Shown here: one piece after another, positions 10,912-20,974 of the stretch | How positions within the stretch are numbered: position 1 is the first letter of the stretch | Layout of the letters: each line of letters opens with the position of its first letter | Source: Monodelphis domestica | Lineage: Eukaryota > Chordata > Mammalia > Didelphimorphia > Didelphidae | Assembly: GCF_027887165.1 (NCBI RefSeq) | Contig: NC_077228.1 | Location: 179,048,499 to 179,112,498, forward strand | Reading direction: 5' to 3' | Length of the DNA stretch: 64,000 bases | The notes under the pieces: model-generated | The model's input: only the letters and a program-made list of their open reading frames with translations | The model's database searches: none | What the model was told of the DNA's origin: nothing | Made by a program: the position numbers and the translations under genes

Positions 10912-11307
10912 AAAACATTTTTTTTAGCTCCCAGAGATCTGTTGACTTTTGCTGAAGAAGAAAGAGTTAATGTGATCATGCTAGTACATGCAAGGCACTG
11001 AGGCTACATGTGTTGACTAGTTCCAGTCCGACAGATGATCAAAGGCGTGCTTTCCTTTTGATCCTGAGCGGGTTTGATTTTTATCACCTTCCTCATCCAT
11101 ACAGTTCACCAAGTCTTCAGATAAAATCAGCTGAAACCTTAGCAAGCAATAAGCTCTACTTACTGACTTTTAACAAGATTGTTTCATGCATTTTCTAGTT
11201 GTTTCCTATCACGCAGGATGAGACTCTTGGAGTCAAATCATTATGGAAAATTAAATGAGTAGAGGGGAGGACAGTTTCCTCTGAAAGTTCTAAAATAAAT
11301 ATGGATG

Positions 11308-11540
11308 GATAGCTAGGTGGTGCAATGGATAGAATGCCAGGCTTGGAGTCAGGAGGACCTGAGTTCAAATTCAGCCTCACACTAGCTTTTGTGATCCTGG
11401 GCACTTAGCCCTGTTTGCCTCAGTTTCTTCATCTGTAAAATGAGCTGGAGAAGGAAATGGCAAACCACTCCCGTATCTTTGCCAAGAAAACACCAGAAGG
11501 GGCCACGGCAATTGAAGAACAACTAAACAACAACAACAAG
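11308..11540 (+). mobile_element. MAR1 CORE-SINE, complete
   Basis: 'gatagctaggtggtgcaatgg' through 'tgtaaaatgagctggagaag' to an 'actaaacaacaacaac' tail. It is among the better preserved MAR1 copies. Confidence 0.9.
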
Positions 11541-11544
11541 ATTT

Positions 11545-11752
11545 ACATACTACCTGGTCTGCAAAGTGTTTTCTAGATAGTGTCACATTTGAACTTCACA
11601 ATCACCCTATGAAGTAAGAACTAGAGGTATTCAATACCCATTTTATAGATGAGGAAACAGCCTCAGAGATATCAAATGGCTTACATAGCTAGTGTTAGAG
11701 ACACAATTCAAATCCAGGTCATCTTGGCTCTATCCAGTTTCCGTAATGGTAG
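11545..11752 (-). mobile_element. MIR-type SINE, antisense
   Basis: 'ctgcaaagtgttttctagat', 'ttttatagatgaggaaacag' and 'acatagctagtgttagag' in antisense MIR order. Confidence 0.7.
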
Positions 11753-11815
11753 ACCTTCATCATTAATCACACATGTCCTACATTTTCTATAAACATACAT
11801 TATAGGGCATCAGGC

Positions 11816-11975
11816 CTCGAGAAGGGACGTCCTAGTTTTCAATATGACCTCAGACACTTCCCAGCTCTATGACCCTGGGCAAGTCACTTAACCCCTATTG
11901 CCTAGCCCTTACTGATCTTCTGTCTTGGAACCAATACAAAGTATTAATTCTAAGATGGAAGGGAAGGGTTTTAAA
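11816..11975 (+). mobile_element. SINE1_MD-like SINE, 5' part lost
   Basis: 'acctcagacacttcccagct' to 'taagatggaagggaaggg'. An AT-rich run replaces a clean tail. Confidence 0.85.
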
Positions 11976-11989
11976 AGATAAATATATAT

Positions 11990-12505
11990 ATGTATATATA
12001 TAAACATAGAGTGTAGACAAAATAAATTACAAAACCTTCTTCGAAATACTTATATTGGAATAGGGTTAAGACATTAAGGTAGGAATAAACAGAAGGTGCT
12101 TCTCCCTATTCACTGCCTCCCCAGATGTCCTCCAATCTTGAGTCATCATTTTCCAAAGACCATGTACCCACAACACAACACTTTTGTTACATTCTCAACA
12201 TTATGGAGTAATGACTTTCCTGTGTTTCTACTGGGATGAAGTAATTATTTCTCTTGCCTGCCCAAGAAGGGATTGCCTGATTCCAGGGGGTTTGAGAAAT
12301 TACTAAAGGATTATACTTTACAGCCAACTAACACTGGCTGTTCAATTGATGAACTGACCAACCCCTGTAATCATCTGTTCCCAATTACTGCTGAGAAAGT
12401 AATCCCAAATGTCACTACCATCATCACCCAGACCAGCCTCCACGTTGCTCCCATGCCATAATCATCTGCAATAAGGACGTTGGGAGAAAAGACTGTCAGA
12501 GACCA
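11990..12505. other. Unassigned stretch
   Basis: No recognised repeat. A 62-codon plus-strand frame (12273-12461) has no identifiable content. Confidence 0.3.
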
Positions 12506-12509
12506 TTGA

Positions 12510-12760
12510 TTAGTGGAACTGGAAGGAGCCCCAAGAGATCATTTAGTCTAACCTTTGCTTCCAAGCAGAGTTCTAGCTCAGCCAACAAGAATGATGGTCA
12601 ATTCAACTCATAAAGATCTCAAAAGGCAATTTCCTAAACCTTACCCAAGCATTCCTGCTTAATATTTAAGTCCTTATCTTAAGCATGTCCTTCCTTTTAA
12701 TAAATCTCAGTCCTACTGCAACTTGAGCTCATATCTTTCTCTTAGTGAATATGTGGGAGA
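12510..12760 (-). mobile_element. L3/CR1 LINE 3' fragment, antisense
   Basis: The opening 'aactggaaggagccccaagag' with 'tcatttagtctaac', then 'tcttaagcatgtccttcc', follows the pattern of antisense CR1 3' ends. Divergence is high. Confidence 0.45.
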
Positions 12761-12989
12761 AATGAAACAAAACACTTTAAATCTAAGTTTTAAAACCCTG
12801 TTTAGTTTTCTGCAGAAATGCCCATTTGTTTCTATAAGATATGGTGGTCCTTATAAAAAAAAGTTTCTGCCAGAAGCAAAGATTTTTTAACACTTAATTC
12901 AGGATCACTGGCAAGTTACTGATGGCCCCCCAAACTATATTATGCAAAGAAATCATTACATACACCATAGCTGTCAAGAAAAAAGACTT

Positions 12990-13140
12990 TAGATTCAAGA
13001 CTGAGCCTTTAAGGTGCTGCTGGCATTTCAAGAGTCAATTGAAATGTTGCCTTCTGCAAGAGATCTCTCTTTCCCTATTCCCCTGCCCCCAGCTGCTGGA
13101 GGCTTTCTCCTCTAAAGTTATCTTCCATCTTCTCAGTATG
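12990..13140 (+). mobile_element. L2-like LINE fragment
   Basis: 'tttcaagagtcaattgaaat' followed by 'gttgccttctgcaagag' resembles the L2 3' region ('..ctcaaat..cacctcctccaggaag'). Weak. Confidence 0.4.
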
Positions 13141-13265
13141 AATCTTGTGGGGTGTACAAAGTATTCAGGGAGGCCTAGCAGCTCTGATGTGAGGCCTTGC
13201 TTGAACCCTTTCCAAGGCTGCTCATCCACCTCTCACCCAACTCTCTTCGTCTCCAGAAGCCTTTC
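13135..13265 (+). mobile_element. Family Q (RTE-like) fragment
   Basis: 'aaggctgctcatccacctct' and 'cacccaactctc' match the element at 57.9 kb, which reads 'agggctgctcatccaccttt' and 'cactcaactctc'. Confidence 0.45.
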
Positions 13266-13281
13266 CCAGTATATCACACCC

Positions 13282-13358
13282 TCCTTCAGAGGATTGAACT
13301 CGAACTCAGGACTTTCAGCTTACGAGACTGACACGCTACCTACTGCACCAAAGCTGAA
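13282..13358 (-). pseudogene. tRNA-Met-like pseudogene or tRNA-derived remnant
   Basis: On the minus strand the D-arm/anticodon region reads 'tgcagtaggtagcgtgtcag' and 'tctcgtaagctgaaag', followed by 'tcctgagttcgag'. This closely follows mammalian elongator tRNA-Met, where the anticodon loop is 'ctcataa'. The A-to-G change would turn CAT into CGT. The T arm carries a short insertion, the acceptor stem does not pair well, and there is no clean RNA polymerase III terminator. I take it as a dead copy. It does not match the head of either major SINE here. Confidence 0.5.
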
Positions 13359-13379
13359 GTGGATGTCTATTGTCTGGTA

Positions 13380-14700
13380 AAGTGGGACCTTCCCTCAGGG
13401 GGAAACTCTACTGTGACAAGGTCAAAACCTGGGCTTTCTACCTCCCAACCAAATAAACTGGGGATCTCTAGATTTCCACGTTGACAATACAGAAAAGACA
13501 TCAATAGAATTAATAATATAGGATGACAGATTTTAAGGTTAGCAGCGTAGACAATCTTTGTAGTGAGTAAGAATATAGGGAGTTGACCAAGTCCTGTTAA
13601 AGAATGTGTTTATGGATTTCTCTGTTTTCCCTGGCAGCAATGAAGTGGTCGAGTACAAAAAGGAGGAGTCTGCAGGAGGACCGAAGTCTGTGGGAGAGGA
13701 GGCCAAAGGCATCATATTAGGATCCACCAGATTTGAAGGGCTTAAAGACTTTGGGGGGTTTGGGGGGGGTTGTTGTGTTGTCACAATTGCCAAGGGTAGA
13801 CTGCCTACATTTCTCTGGCACAAGTGCCAATGTGCCAGGCATTGGGGAGTGCCCCCAAATGCCAATTGCCTGTACCTGTATCCCAAGGCTTTCCCACCAT
13901 TAGTAACAGAGTCCAACCGCATTTGTCCATATATTTGGTCAGCAACGTCCAGTCTTGACCAAAGGGGGGGGTCAACATGGAATCTAAAAGTCCCCAGACT
14001 TGTAGCCCAGAGGGACCCTGTGATTCCCAGTCCATGTAGCTTTTTGGAGGTGAAAGCCTCAGGTTTGAGCCTGTTCTGGTGAGAATCTACCCCAGGGGAA
14101 TCTCGGATTTAACAATCCACTTCAGACTGGGTCCCTCCAGGCTACAAGTTCCGGAACTTTTAGATTCCATGTTGACAACATGAAAACTTCCCTTGGTGGA
14201 ATGAGTGGATGAAAACAATGTCTTCCAGAAGCCATAAAGGCAGTTCAAGCAGATGGGATCCAGATCCAGAATCATGGTACTCTCCATTGTTTCTTTTACC
14301 TTTTAAAAGTTGAAATTACTATCAAGACAAGTCAGGAATTTCTCTGATGTTCTTTCTGCTCTTAGTGCCTAGAGCTTGGTCAGGCATTGAACATGCTAAC
14401 GTCATTTACTGCATACATTTTGAGTTATTGTTCTTGGCTTTTATCACAAGCCTTAACATCAGCTGAGTCTTAACCTTTATCATACTATTATTTTAAGCCT
14501 GTGCTGTTTTGTTGTTTTTCATCTAGTCTCAGTTATCTGTGTTAGCTTTGATCTTTTATCCATTTCCTTTTTAAATTTGATCTTGGAAAAATAAATGAAT
14601 AAATTTGATCTTGACAATGAGCTCCCTATGCTGTTGTGCCCATATTTAATCACCTTCCCCTTTTCCATGATAATTTTCAAGTTACTTTCTTGAATGGCAT
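13380..14700. other. Unclassified block with open frames on both strands
   Basis: No known repeat recognised. Plus-strand 13606-14082 (158 codons) and minus-strand 13539-13922 (127 codons) overlap. The GC-moderate, stop-poor composition can explain both. The inverted repeat lies inside. It could be an unrecognised old mobile element. Confidence 0.3.
13971..14176. repeat. Inverted repeat, two ~50-bp arms and ~106-bp spacer
   Basis: The left arm (13971-14020) starts GTCAACATGGAATCTAAAAG. The right arm (14127-14176) ends in its reverse complement (CTTTTAGATTCCATGTTGAC). Most of the remaining arm also pairs, with only a few mismatches and a small length difference. A third, partial copy of the right-arm motif lies at about 13458-13483. 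Confidence 0.85.
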
Positions 14701-14705
14701 TGTTA

Positions 14706-14900
14706 TTGTTGTTCAGCATTTCAGTTGTATCCTACCCTATGTGACCCTATGAACCACATAGCACACCAGACCCTTCATTCCTCCACTGTCTCCCAAGGTC
14801 TGTCTACACTCCCATTCATTGCTTCCATGATGCTATCTACCAATATCATCCTCTGTCACCCCCTTTTCCTTTTGCTTTCATCTTTCTAGATATCAGGGTC
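14706..14900 (-). mobile_element. RTE (BovB-like) LINE 3' end, antisense
   Basis: 'gttgttcagcatttcagttg', 'ccagacccttcattcctcca', 'ctccactgtctcccaag' and 'atcctctgtcaccc' closely follow the antisense 3' end of BovB-type RTE elements. It joins directly to a SINE head at about 14900. Confidence 0.75.
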
Positions 14901-14985
14901 ACACAGCTAGTAAGTGCCAGACTTAAAGATGATCTTCCTGATTCTAGTCTCAGCATTCTATCCACGGCATCATCCAGCTTCCCCT
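14901..14985 (-). mobile_element. SINE head fused to RTE
   Basis: 'acacagctagtaagtgccag' to 'gcatcatccagcttcccc' is the antisense 5' half of a MAR1-type SINE. It abuts the RTE segment at a shared CAGGGTC, giving a SINE/RTE chimera. Confidence 0.7.
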
Positions 14986-14989
14986 TTAG

Positions 14990-15212
14990 CACAGTTGTTG
15001 TGGTTCAGTTGTTTCAGTTGTCTCCAGTATGTCTCCTCAGCTAAGCTACTAGAGCCTTTTGCCATTTTCTTCCCCATTCATGTTGCGGATGAAGAAAATG
15101 AGGCAAACAGAATTAAGTGACTTGCCCAGGGTCACACAGCTAGTATGTTTCTGAAGCTGGATTTAACCTTAGATCTTCCTGACTCCATGCCTAAAGCCCT
15201 ATTCATGGTTGC
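14990..15212 (-). mobile_element. MAR1 CORE-SINE, antisense
   Basis: 'tgttgtggttcagttgtttc' through 'aaaatgaggcaaacagaatt' to 'tcttcctgactccatgcc'. It lies in tandem with the chimera just upstream. Confidence 0.8.
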
Positions 15213-15229
15213 TCCTTTGAATTTTTTAT

Positions 15230-15420
15230 ATAGCCAAATTTCATATATATAATCATAGTATATTATATTTATATATTATACATAACATATAAACATGTGA
15301 TATATTATATATTATTATATGATGTATAATTTAGATCTATAAATGTATATACAAAATAATATACAATATATTTTATTTATATATAATATGTAAGTATATT
15401 ATAAAAATAATAGTGATACT
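15230..15420. repeat. AT-rich low-complexity tract
   Basis: About 190 bp of TATA/ATAT-type sequence with very few G or C. Confidence 0.85.
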
Positions 15421-15499
15421 CTCTAGTGCAGATTTCTCTTATGTTTTTATCCAGATCTATTATTTCCTGGGAATCTCCTTTTCTAGAAAATCATTCCAT

Positions 15500-15660
15500 C
15501 AATGCAACTAGCTAAGCTACTCATTTGTAACTTCTAGTTTTGGAGTGTTGCCTAGAGCACTGAAAGGTTAAATGATTTGCCCAGCTAGCATTTGTTAGAG
15601 GCAGAGCTTGAGCCAAGCCTTCCTGCCTCCAAGGCCATCCTTCAATCCATTTCACCATGC
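15500..15660 (-). mobile_element. MIR-like SINE, antisense
   Basis: 'gttgcctagagcactgaaag', 'ggttaaatgatttgcccag' and 'agccaagccttcctgcctcc' in antisense order. Confidence 0.6.
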
Positions 15661-15814
15661 CACCTTTTATATTTCTTATATTGATTTCTTATTCACATAC
15701 TACTTTATGTTTGCATCTATTAAACTACTCTGTAATCTGCTCGCCTAATGTAATTGCCCCAAACTTAAAAAGCTCTTTGATTTTGTCTTTGGGGGTATGC
15801 CTGACATTCATTGG

Positions 15815-16030
15815 ATCTCAGGTTGGGAGGGATCTTAGAGGCCTAGTCCAATCGATCCACAAATAAGAATCTCTTCTACTCAAGAGGTTATTTAGCCATT
15901 TCATGAAGATTCAGGGAGACCATATTCACTACCACTGAATGCAGCCTACACCAATTGCTAAAAAAATTTCCCTTCCTAACATTAAGTCTAAACTTACTTT
16001 TCCACAACTCCTCTACATGAATTTTGCATA
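15815..16030 (-). mobile_element. L3/CR1 LINE 3' fragment, antisense
   Basis: 'ggttgggagggatcttagagg' then 'cttcctaacattaagtctaa' is the ordered pair of phrases seen in antisense CR1/L3 3' ends. Confidence 0.55.
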
Positions 16031-16043
16031 GATCTATAAAGCA

Positions 16044-16125
16044 TCTCTTTGGCAGTTTAATTGGTATGATATTAAATTTATAAATTAATTTCAGAAGCAT
16101 TTTTATTATAGTGGCATAGATCAAA
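16044..16125 (-). mobile_element. L1 ORF2 scrap, antisense
   Basis: The minus-strand translation 'IIKMLLKLIYKFNIIPIKLP' matches the L1 ORF2 segment also seen at 36.6 kb ('ILPKLIYLFNVLPIKLP'). Confidence 0.65.
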
Positions 16126-16177
16126 TAGCCTTTGACAAAAGATCACCACCTCTATGATATAGTTAATAAAAATGTCC

Positions 16178-16382
16178 CTTTTTTTTTTAAACCCTTACCT
16201 TCTGTCTTAGAATCAATACTGTGTATTGGTTCCAAAGTAGAAGAATGGTCAGGGCTAGGCAATGGGGGTTAAGTGACTTGCCCAGGGTCACACAGCTAAA
16301 AAGTATCTGAGGTCACATTTGAACCCAGGACCTCCCATCTCTAGGCCTGGCTCTCAATTTACTGAGCCACCCAGCTGCTCCC
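16178..16382 (-). mobile_element. SINE1_MD-like SINE, antisense, with TSD
   Basis: A full antisense copy bounded by AAAATGTCC at 16169-16177 and 16383-16391. Confidence 0.92.
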
Positions 16383-16544
16383 AAAATGTCCATTTCTAAC
16401 AGTAGAAGTTTATTTCAATGCATATCAATTTGAAATACTCTCCATAATAAGAAAATAAAAAAGAGCCACAAGAAGAAAGACAAAAATGAAGAAATCAAAT
16501 TTAGTTTTATTAATCAAATGTAATTAAAGCTCCAGAACCTAAAT

Positions 16545-17008
16545 CTTTTATTTAAATTTTATTTAATTTGATTAAGGAAAATTTTCCATGATTACATGAT
16601 TCATGTTCATTTCCTCCCCTCCTCCGCCCCCCCTCCTGTAGCCAAGGTGCAAATCCACTGGGTTTTACATGGATCATTGATCAAGACCTATTTCCATATT
16701 ATTGATATTTGCACTAGAGTGATCATTTAGAATCTGTATCCCCAATCATATCCCCATTGACCCATGTAATCAAGCAGTTGCTTTTCTTCTTCATTTCTGC
16801 TCCCACAGTTCTTCCTCTGACTGTAGATAGCATTCTTTCCTCATAAGTTCCTCTGAATTGTCCTGGATCATTGCACTGCTGCTAGTAGAGAAGTCTATTA
16901 CATTTGATTGTGCCACAGTGTATCCATCCCTGTGTACAATGTTTTCCTGGTTCTGCTCCATTCACTCTGTATCAATTCCTGGAGGTTCTTCCAGTTCACA
17001 TGGAACCT
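16545..17008 (-). mobile_element. L1 3' UTR and terminal ORF2, antisense
   Basis: It begins with the antisense poly(A) side ('ttttccatgattacatgatt'), runs through 'ccactgggttttacatggat' and 'gtgtacaatgttttcctggt', and ends with 'ggttcttccagttcacatgg'. Strongly 5'-truncated. Confidence 0.85.
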
Positions 17009-17009
17009 A

Positions 17010-17375
17010 AATCTTCTGTATAAACCTAAAGTAAGAGAAACATTCTGACATCTATGACTTTGATATTATCAGTATATATTACTTTTTGATATAGAAATGA
17101 TGGATTTTGTGAAAACCTGTAGAGCACTGGAAATTATCAGGAAAATGTGTCATCCTGAAGCCATAAATTTGTACAATTATCTGGAAATAAGCAATTTAAG
17201 TCCATTAAGGAATATTACATGTCTCATGTCTTAAATTTACAAAAATAGTAAAAGGGAAAGTATTTTTGTTATTCATGCTTACATCATATTAAATTAAATT
17301 GATGGGATTAATTTGTTTTTAATTACTCGAGGTGTTGTGAGAAACCTAATACATGTCACATGAAACCTAATTCCT
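17010..17375. other. Unassigned stretch
   Basis: AT-rich; no repeat, RNA or coding segment recognised. Confidence 0.3.
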
Positions 17376-17379
17376 ACCA

Positions 17380-17634
17380 GTTTTTGTTGTTGCTATTTAG
17401 TCATTTCAGTTGTGTCCACCTCTTTGTGATTCCACTTTAGGTTTTCTTGGCTAGGATACTGGAGTGGCTTGCCATTTTGTTCTCCAGCCCATTTTACAAA
17501 TGAGAAACTGAGGCAAACAGGGTAGAGGACTTGCCCAGGGTCACATAGCTTATTAGTGTTTTAGAGCAAATTTGAACTTGGGTCCTCCTGACTCCAGGCC
17601 TGGCACTCTAAACACTGTGCTACCTGCCTGTCCC
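17380..17634 (-). mobile_element. MAR1 CORE-SINE, antisense, complete
   Basis: 'ttgttgttgctatttagtca' tail, 'atactggagtggcttgccat', and head 'acactgtgctacctgcctg'. Confidence 0.9.
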
Positions 17635-17639
17635 AAAGA

Positions 17640-18235
17640 ATTATGTTCACCAGAATAAGAACTTTGAGATTAAGTCTGATGCTCTCTGGGCTCATTCCTG
17701 CCAGCTTTCCATAAGTCAAATTGGCCAGATAGAGCTGTTGGGAATGTAATAATTAAAACAAATAATATAATTAAATAATCGAGGAAGTTAAGAACTTACT
17801 TAAAATAAACAATTAAGAGGAACTTAATAGATCCTTAATGATTGATAAACACTAGAAGGGAATCAATGGGCAAAAGGAATTTTCTAAGACTTCCTATTGT
17901 AGGGGTTTGGGGGTTTTTGTTTGTTTTTATCGAAAGTGGACTCCCATTCTGCAGGGCTAGTATGATACAAGGATATAGAGAATTAGGGAGTTTGTAGGGC
18001 TCAAAAGGGCCTTTAAAATGATTAGGTCTAATACTCTTTCCCTCTTCTCCCTTCCCTCCTCCATTCATATGTGCATATGCTCTGTTTGTACAAGGTAGGA
18101 ATTCTGCAAGGCAACAAAGAGAGAAGAAGGTGCTGATTGAGAGAGTTCTCCCTGCTTTCAATCCATCAGTCTGAGTATTACCAAAATAATTCTGTGGGTC
18201 CAGAGAGTAGAAAGGGAGAAATGCTAACAGTCGGT
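17640..18235. other. Unassigned stretch
   Basis: No repeat recognised. A minus-strand frame of 108 codons (17835-18161) has no recognisable domain. Confidence 0.3.
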
Positions 18236-18239
18236 GACG

Positions 18240-18400
18240 GATGATTGTGGTATTGTGGAAATAGCACTGATCCTGAGGCAGGAAATCCAGGTTTAAATCC
18301 CTCTTCTGAGATTTACTAGCTGTGTGACCTTGAGAAAGTCACTTAACATTTCTCAGTCTGTTCCTTCATCAGCACATAATAGAGGCATGACATAGATAGG
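18240..18400 (+). mobile_element. MIR-type SINE
   Basis: 'attgtggaaatagcactgat', 'actagctgtgtgaccttgag' and 'gtcacttaacatttctcag'. Confidence 0.65.
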
Positions 18401-18565
18401 GAACTCAGGAGATCAGCTCTCCTTCTATGATATGCAATATCCATGTGGTGGGTGAAGTCAGGTATTCTAGATATACCAGAATATACGAAAGTGAGACAAC
18501 CCCATATGTTCCAATGACTAGGAAAAGGAACAGAGAGGAACCCAGGAATATACTGAGACCTCTCC

Positions 18566-18720
18566 ATCTCTCTCTGTGTCTGTCTCTGACTATCTCTGTC
18601 TCTGTGCCTCTCTGTCTTTCTCTCTCACTGTGTCTGTCTGTCTCTGTCTTTCTCTCTGTGTCTGTCCTCTCTCTGTCTGTCTCTCTGTCTGTCTCTCTGT
18701 CTGTCTGTCTCTCTCCTTTC
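18566..18720. repeat. (TCTC/TCTG)n low-complexity tract
   Basis: Pyrimidine-rich TCTG/TCTC units. The 102-codon plus-strand frame (18427-18735) and its minus-strand counterpart are products of the tract. Confidence 0.9.
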
Positions 18721-19183
18721 AGCTTGAGCTCCTAACATCCTAATAGTCTTATTCAAGGGGAAATTTATACTGAATGAGGAATATAAGAGAGAACAGTTGG
18801 GGGATTTGGAAAAGATAGTCCTTATCACTCTCAAATAACTTGCTATATATTTAAGGGGGAAATTATGACTCTCCCAGGGTTCCTAATCTTTCCCTGCTTA
18901 TCACCACCTGTAGTAGATGTTTAATGTTTCTACCACAATATCCAGACTCTATTTGTTCCTTATTTCTATGGCCCAAATGACAATACACATAAACAAAGGT
19001 TAGCATATAATTCCCTTTATCTAACCATGAAATAGAAAATAGTAAGAAAGGACAGACTAAAAGCATTGAAGGAGAGGAAGCAGGAAGGAACAGTCAGCAA
19101 ACTTAATTAGAAATAAATAGCTATGTCCACTGCAAAATGCTTCTGTCTACAGGAATGGGGAAGGAGGAGTAGGAGAAGCAGGT
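18721..19183. other. Unassigned stretch
   Basis: No repeat or gene recognised. Confidence 0.3.
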
Positions 19184-19660
19184 GGGAATAGCAAGGTGAT
19201 GGCAGTGGATAGTGCCAGGCCTGAAGTCAGGAAGACTCATTCCTGAGTTCAAAACTAGATTCAGGGACAGCTGGGTAGCTCAGTGGATTGAAAGCCAGGC
19301 CTAGAGAGAGAGGAGGTCCTGGGTTCAAATTTGGCCTCAGACACTTCCTAGCTGTGTGACCCTGGGCAAGTCACTTTACCCCCATTGTCTAGGCCTTACC
19401 ACTCTTCTGCCTTGGAACCAATACAAAGTATTGATTCTAAGATGGAAGGTAAGAATTTAAAAAAACTTTTTTTTTAACTGGCTTCAGACACTTACTAGCT
19501 GTGTGGCCCTGGGCAAGTCACACAATCCTGTCTGCCTCGGTTTTCTCATCTATAAAATAAGCTTGAGAAGGACATGGCAAGCCACTCCAGCATCTTTACC
19601 AAGAAAAATCCAAATGGAGTCATGAAGACTCAAACAAACCTGAAACTGACAATGAGAACA
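19184..19660 (+). mobile_element. MAR1 CORE-SINE split by a SINE1
   Basis: The head (19184-19264, 'gatggcagtggatagtgcc') and CORE plus tail (19476-19660, 'cactccagcatctttacc') are separated by the SINE at 19265-19475. Confidence 0.9.
19265..19475 (+). mobile_element. SINE1_MD-like SINE nested in MAR1
   Basis: A complete copy in the same orientation as its host. Flanks AACTAGATTCAG (19253-19264) and AACTGGCTTCAG (19476-19487) are a 12-bp target duplication with two differences. Confidence 0.92.
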
Positions 19661-20092
19661 GGGGCAGGCTCCTTAGATAAAATTTTGTCTGTCCCTATTT
19701 TGGGGAGGAGAGCAATGGAATTTCAAAAGAGTTGCTTCAAGATGGACCAGAGAAGAACCTCATCCACCACAGTCCAATCTATGAAAGCCTGCCAGTGTGG
19801 CAACAGCCCTGTATGCTGGCTGTCAGGATCGGCTGCTGCATATGATTATCACAGACTTCAGCAGAGGGGCACAGCAACAGCTCTATAATGCCCACATCAT
19901 ATCAAAAGTGAAGGGTGTCTTGACTCTCATTCTCTTGACCTCGATCCTCTTTCCTGTTTCATCTCCAAACCCTTTTCCAACTATCCCAGAGATCACCTAG
20001 TTCATGACCTCAGTGGCCAATGGATTCCTGAGAAAGCATCTGCATCTCCATGGTTACCATCACACAGACCATATTCCAGCAGAGATTTGCAT
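19661..20092. other. Unassigned stretch
   Basis: No repeat recognised. Two short overlapping plus-strand frames (19574-19888, 19797-20000) begin partly in the MAR1 and have no domain content. Confidence 0.3.
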
Positions 20093-20160
20093 GTAAAATG
20101 GGTATGATAATATTTGCACTACCTACCTCATCATGTTGCTATGAAGAAAGCACTTTTCAG
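20093..20160 (+). mobile_element. MIR 3' fragment
   Basis: 'gggtatgataatatttgcac' and 'ctacctcatcatgttgctat' correspond to the MIR post-CORE segment. Confidence 0.5.
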
Positions 20161-20479
20161 ACTAGAAGGAATATAGACATACTAGTTGTTATGCCCATCT
20201 AGTTAGATATTCTGGGTTCAGAGATAAGAGTGCAGCAAGCTTATCAGACAGTGTAAAATGTAGCATTGTTCTTGAGTCTTAAGCTTGTTATGAAGAGGGT
20301 GGAGTGGGGGGAAATAAGAGAGCTATTTCTCACTAAATTTCTGTTTGGATTCATTTCCCAAATACCAAAGCAGACATCTGTAGCAATCAAATAATAGCAA
20401 AATAATGGGTTACTAAAATTCAGAAGACCCCTCCTCCCTTTCTCCAGTTCTCCTCTCTGTTCATCTTCATTCTGTCTCT
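20161..20479. other. Unassigned stretch
   Basis: Nothing recognised. Confidence 0.3.
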
Positions 20480-20640
20480 TTTTCTGTCACTGACACTACA
20501 AGAGTTCAATTCTTCATCACCTTTGCTTGGATAATTGCAATAACTTATACACTGATCTCTCTTTCCTTCCAATCCATCCAATATTTGGTATATTTTAAAA
20601 TACGACGGATTATTCCATGCTAGGATGACTTCACTGTAGC
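20480..20640 (+). mobile_element. L2-like LINE fragment
   Basis: 'ttggataattgcaataactt' followed by 'actgatctctctttccttcc' follows the L2 pattern. Confidence 0.5.
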
Positions 20641-20734
20641 TTTGCCTAGAGGCAAGGCAACCAGAGTCAAAGATTACCAATTAAGTTTTTTTCTTTCTTT
20701 CCTTCTTTTATCTGAACTTGTGATTTCTTTGCTA

Positions 20735-20945
20735 TGGGGAACTCCCTGGGAAGAAAGCATCTTCCACTGATAGATATTTCAGCTGTAATTTTAGAACTTA
20801 GAGCACTGTTTGAGGCTGTTGAGAGGTTAAACGACTTCCCAGAATCAACCAACACCATAGTTGAGAGGCAGGAATTGAACTCTGGTCTTCCTGATTCTAA
20901 GATTGTCCCTTTACCTTCTATGCCATGTGGAACTATTAAAAGACA
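20735..20945 (-). mobile_element. MIR-like SINE, antisense
   Basis: 'gggaactccctgggaagaaa', 'gagaggttaaacgacttccc' and 'aattgaactctggtcttcctg'. Confidence 0.6.
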
Positions 20946-20974
20946 CTAAAGAGTATTAAAAGTTGCCTTATTTG

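Noticed and set aside
13606-14082. 158-codon plus frame as a gene, or as a retroviral internal region
   Set aside because: An equally long frame runs on the opposite strand, and I see no domain, start context or flanking LTR. Left unassigned.
18427-18735. 102-codon Ser/Leu/Val/Cys-rich plus-strand frame
   Set aside because: A translation of the TCTC/TCTG tract.
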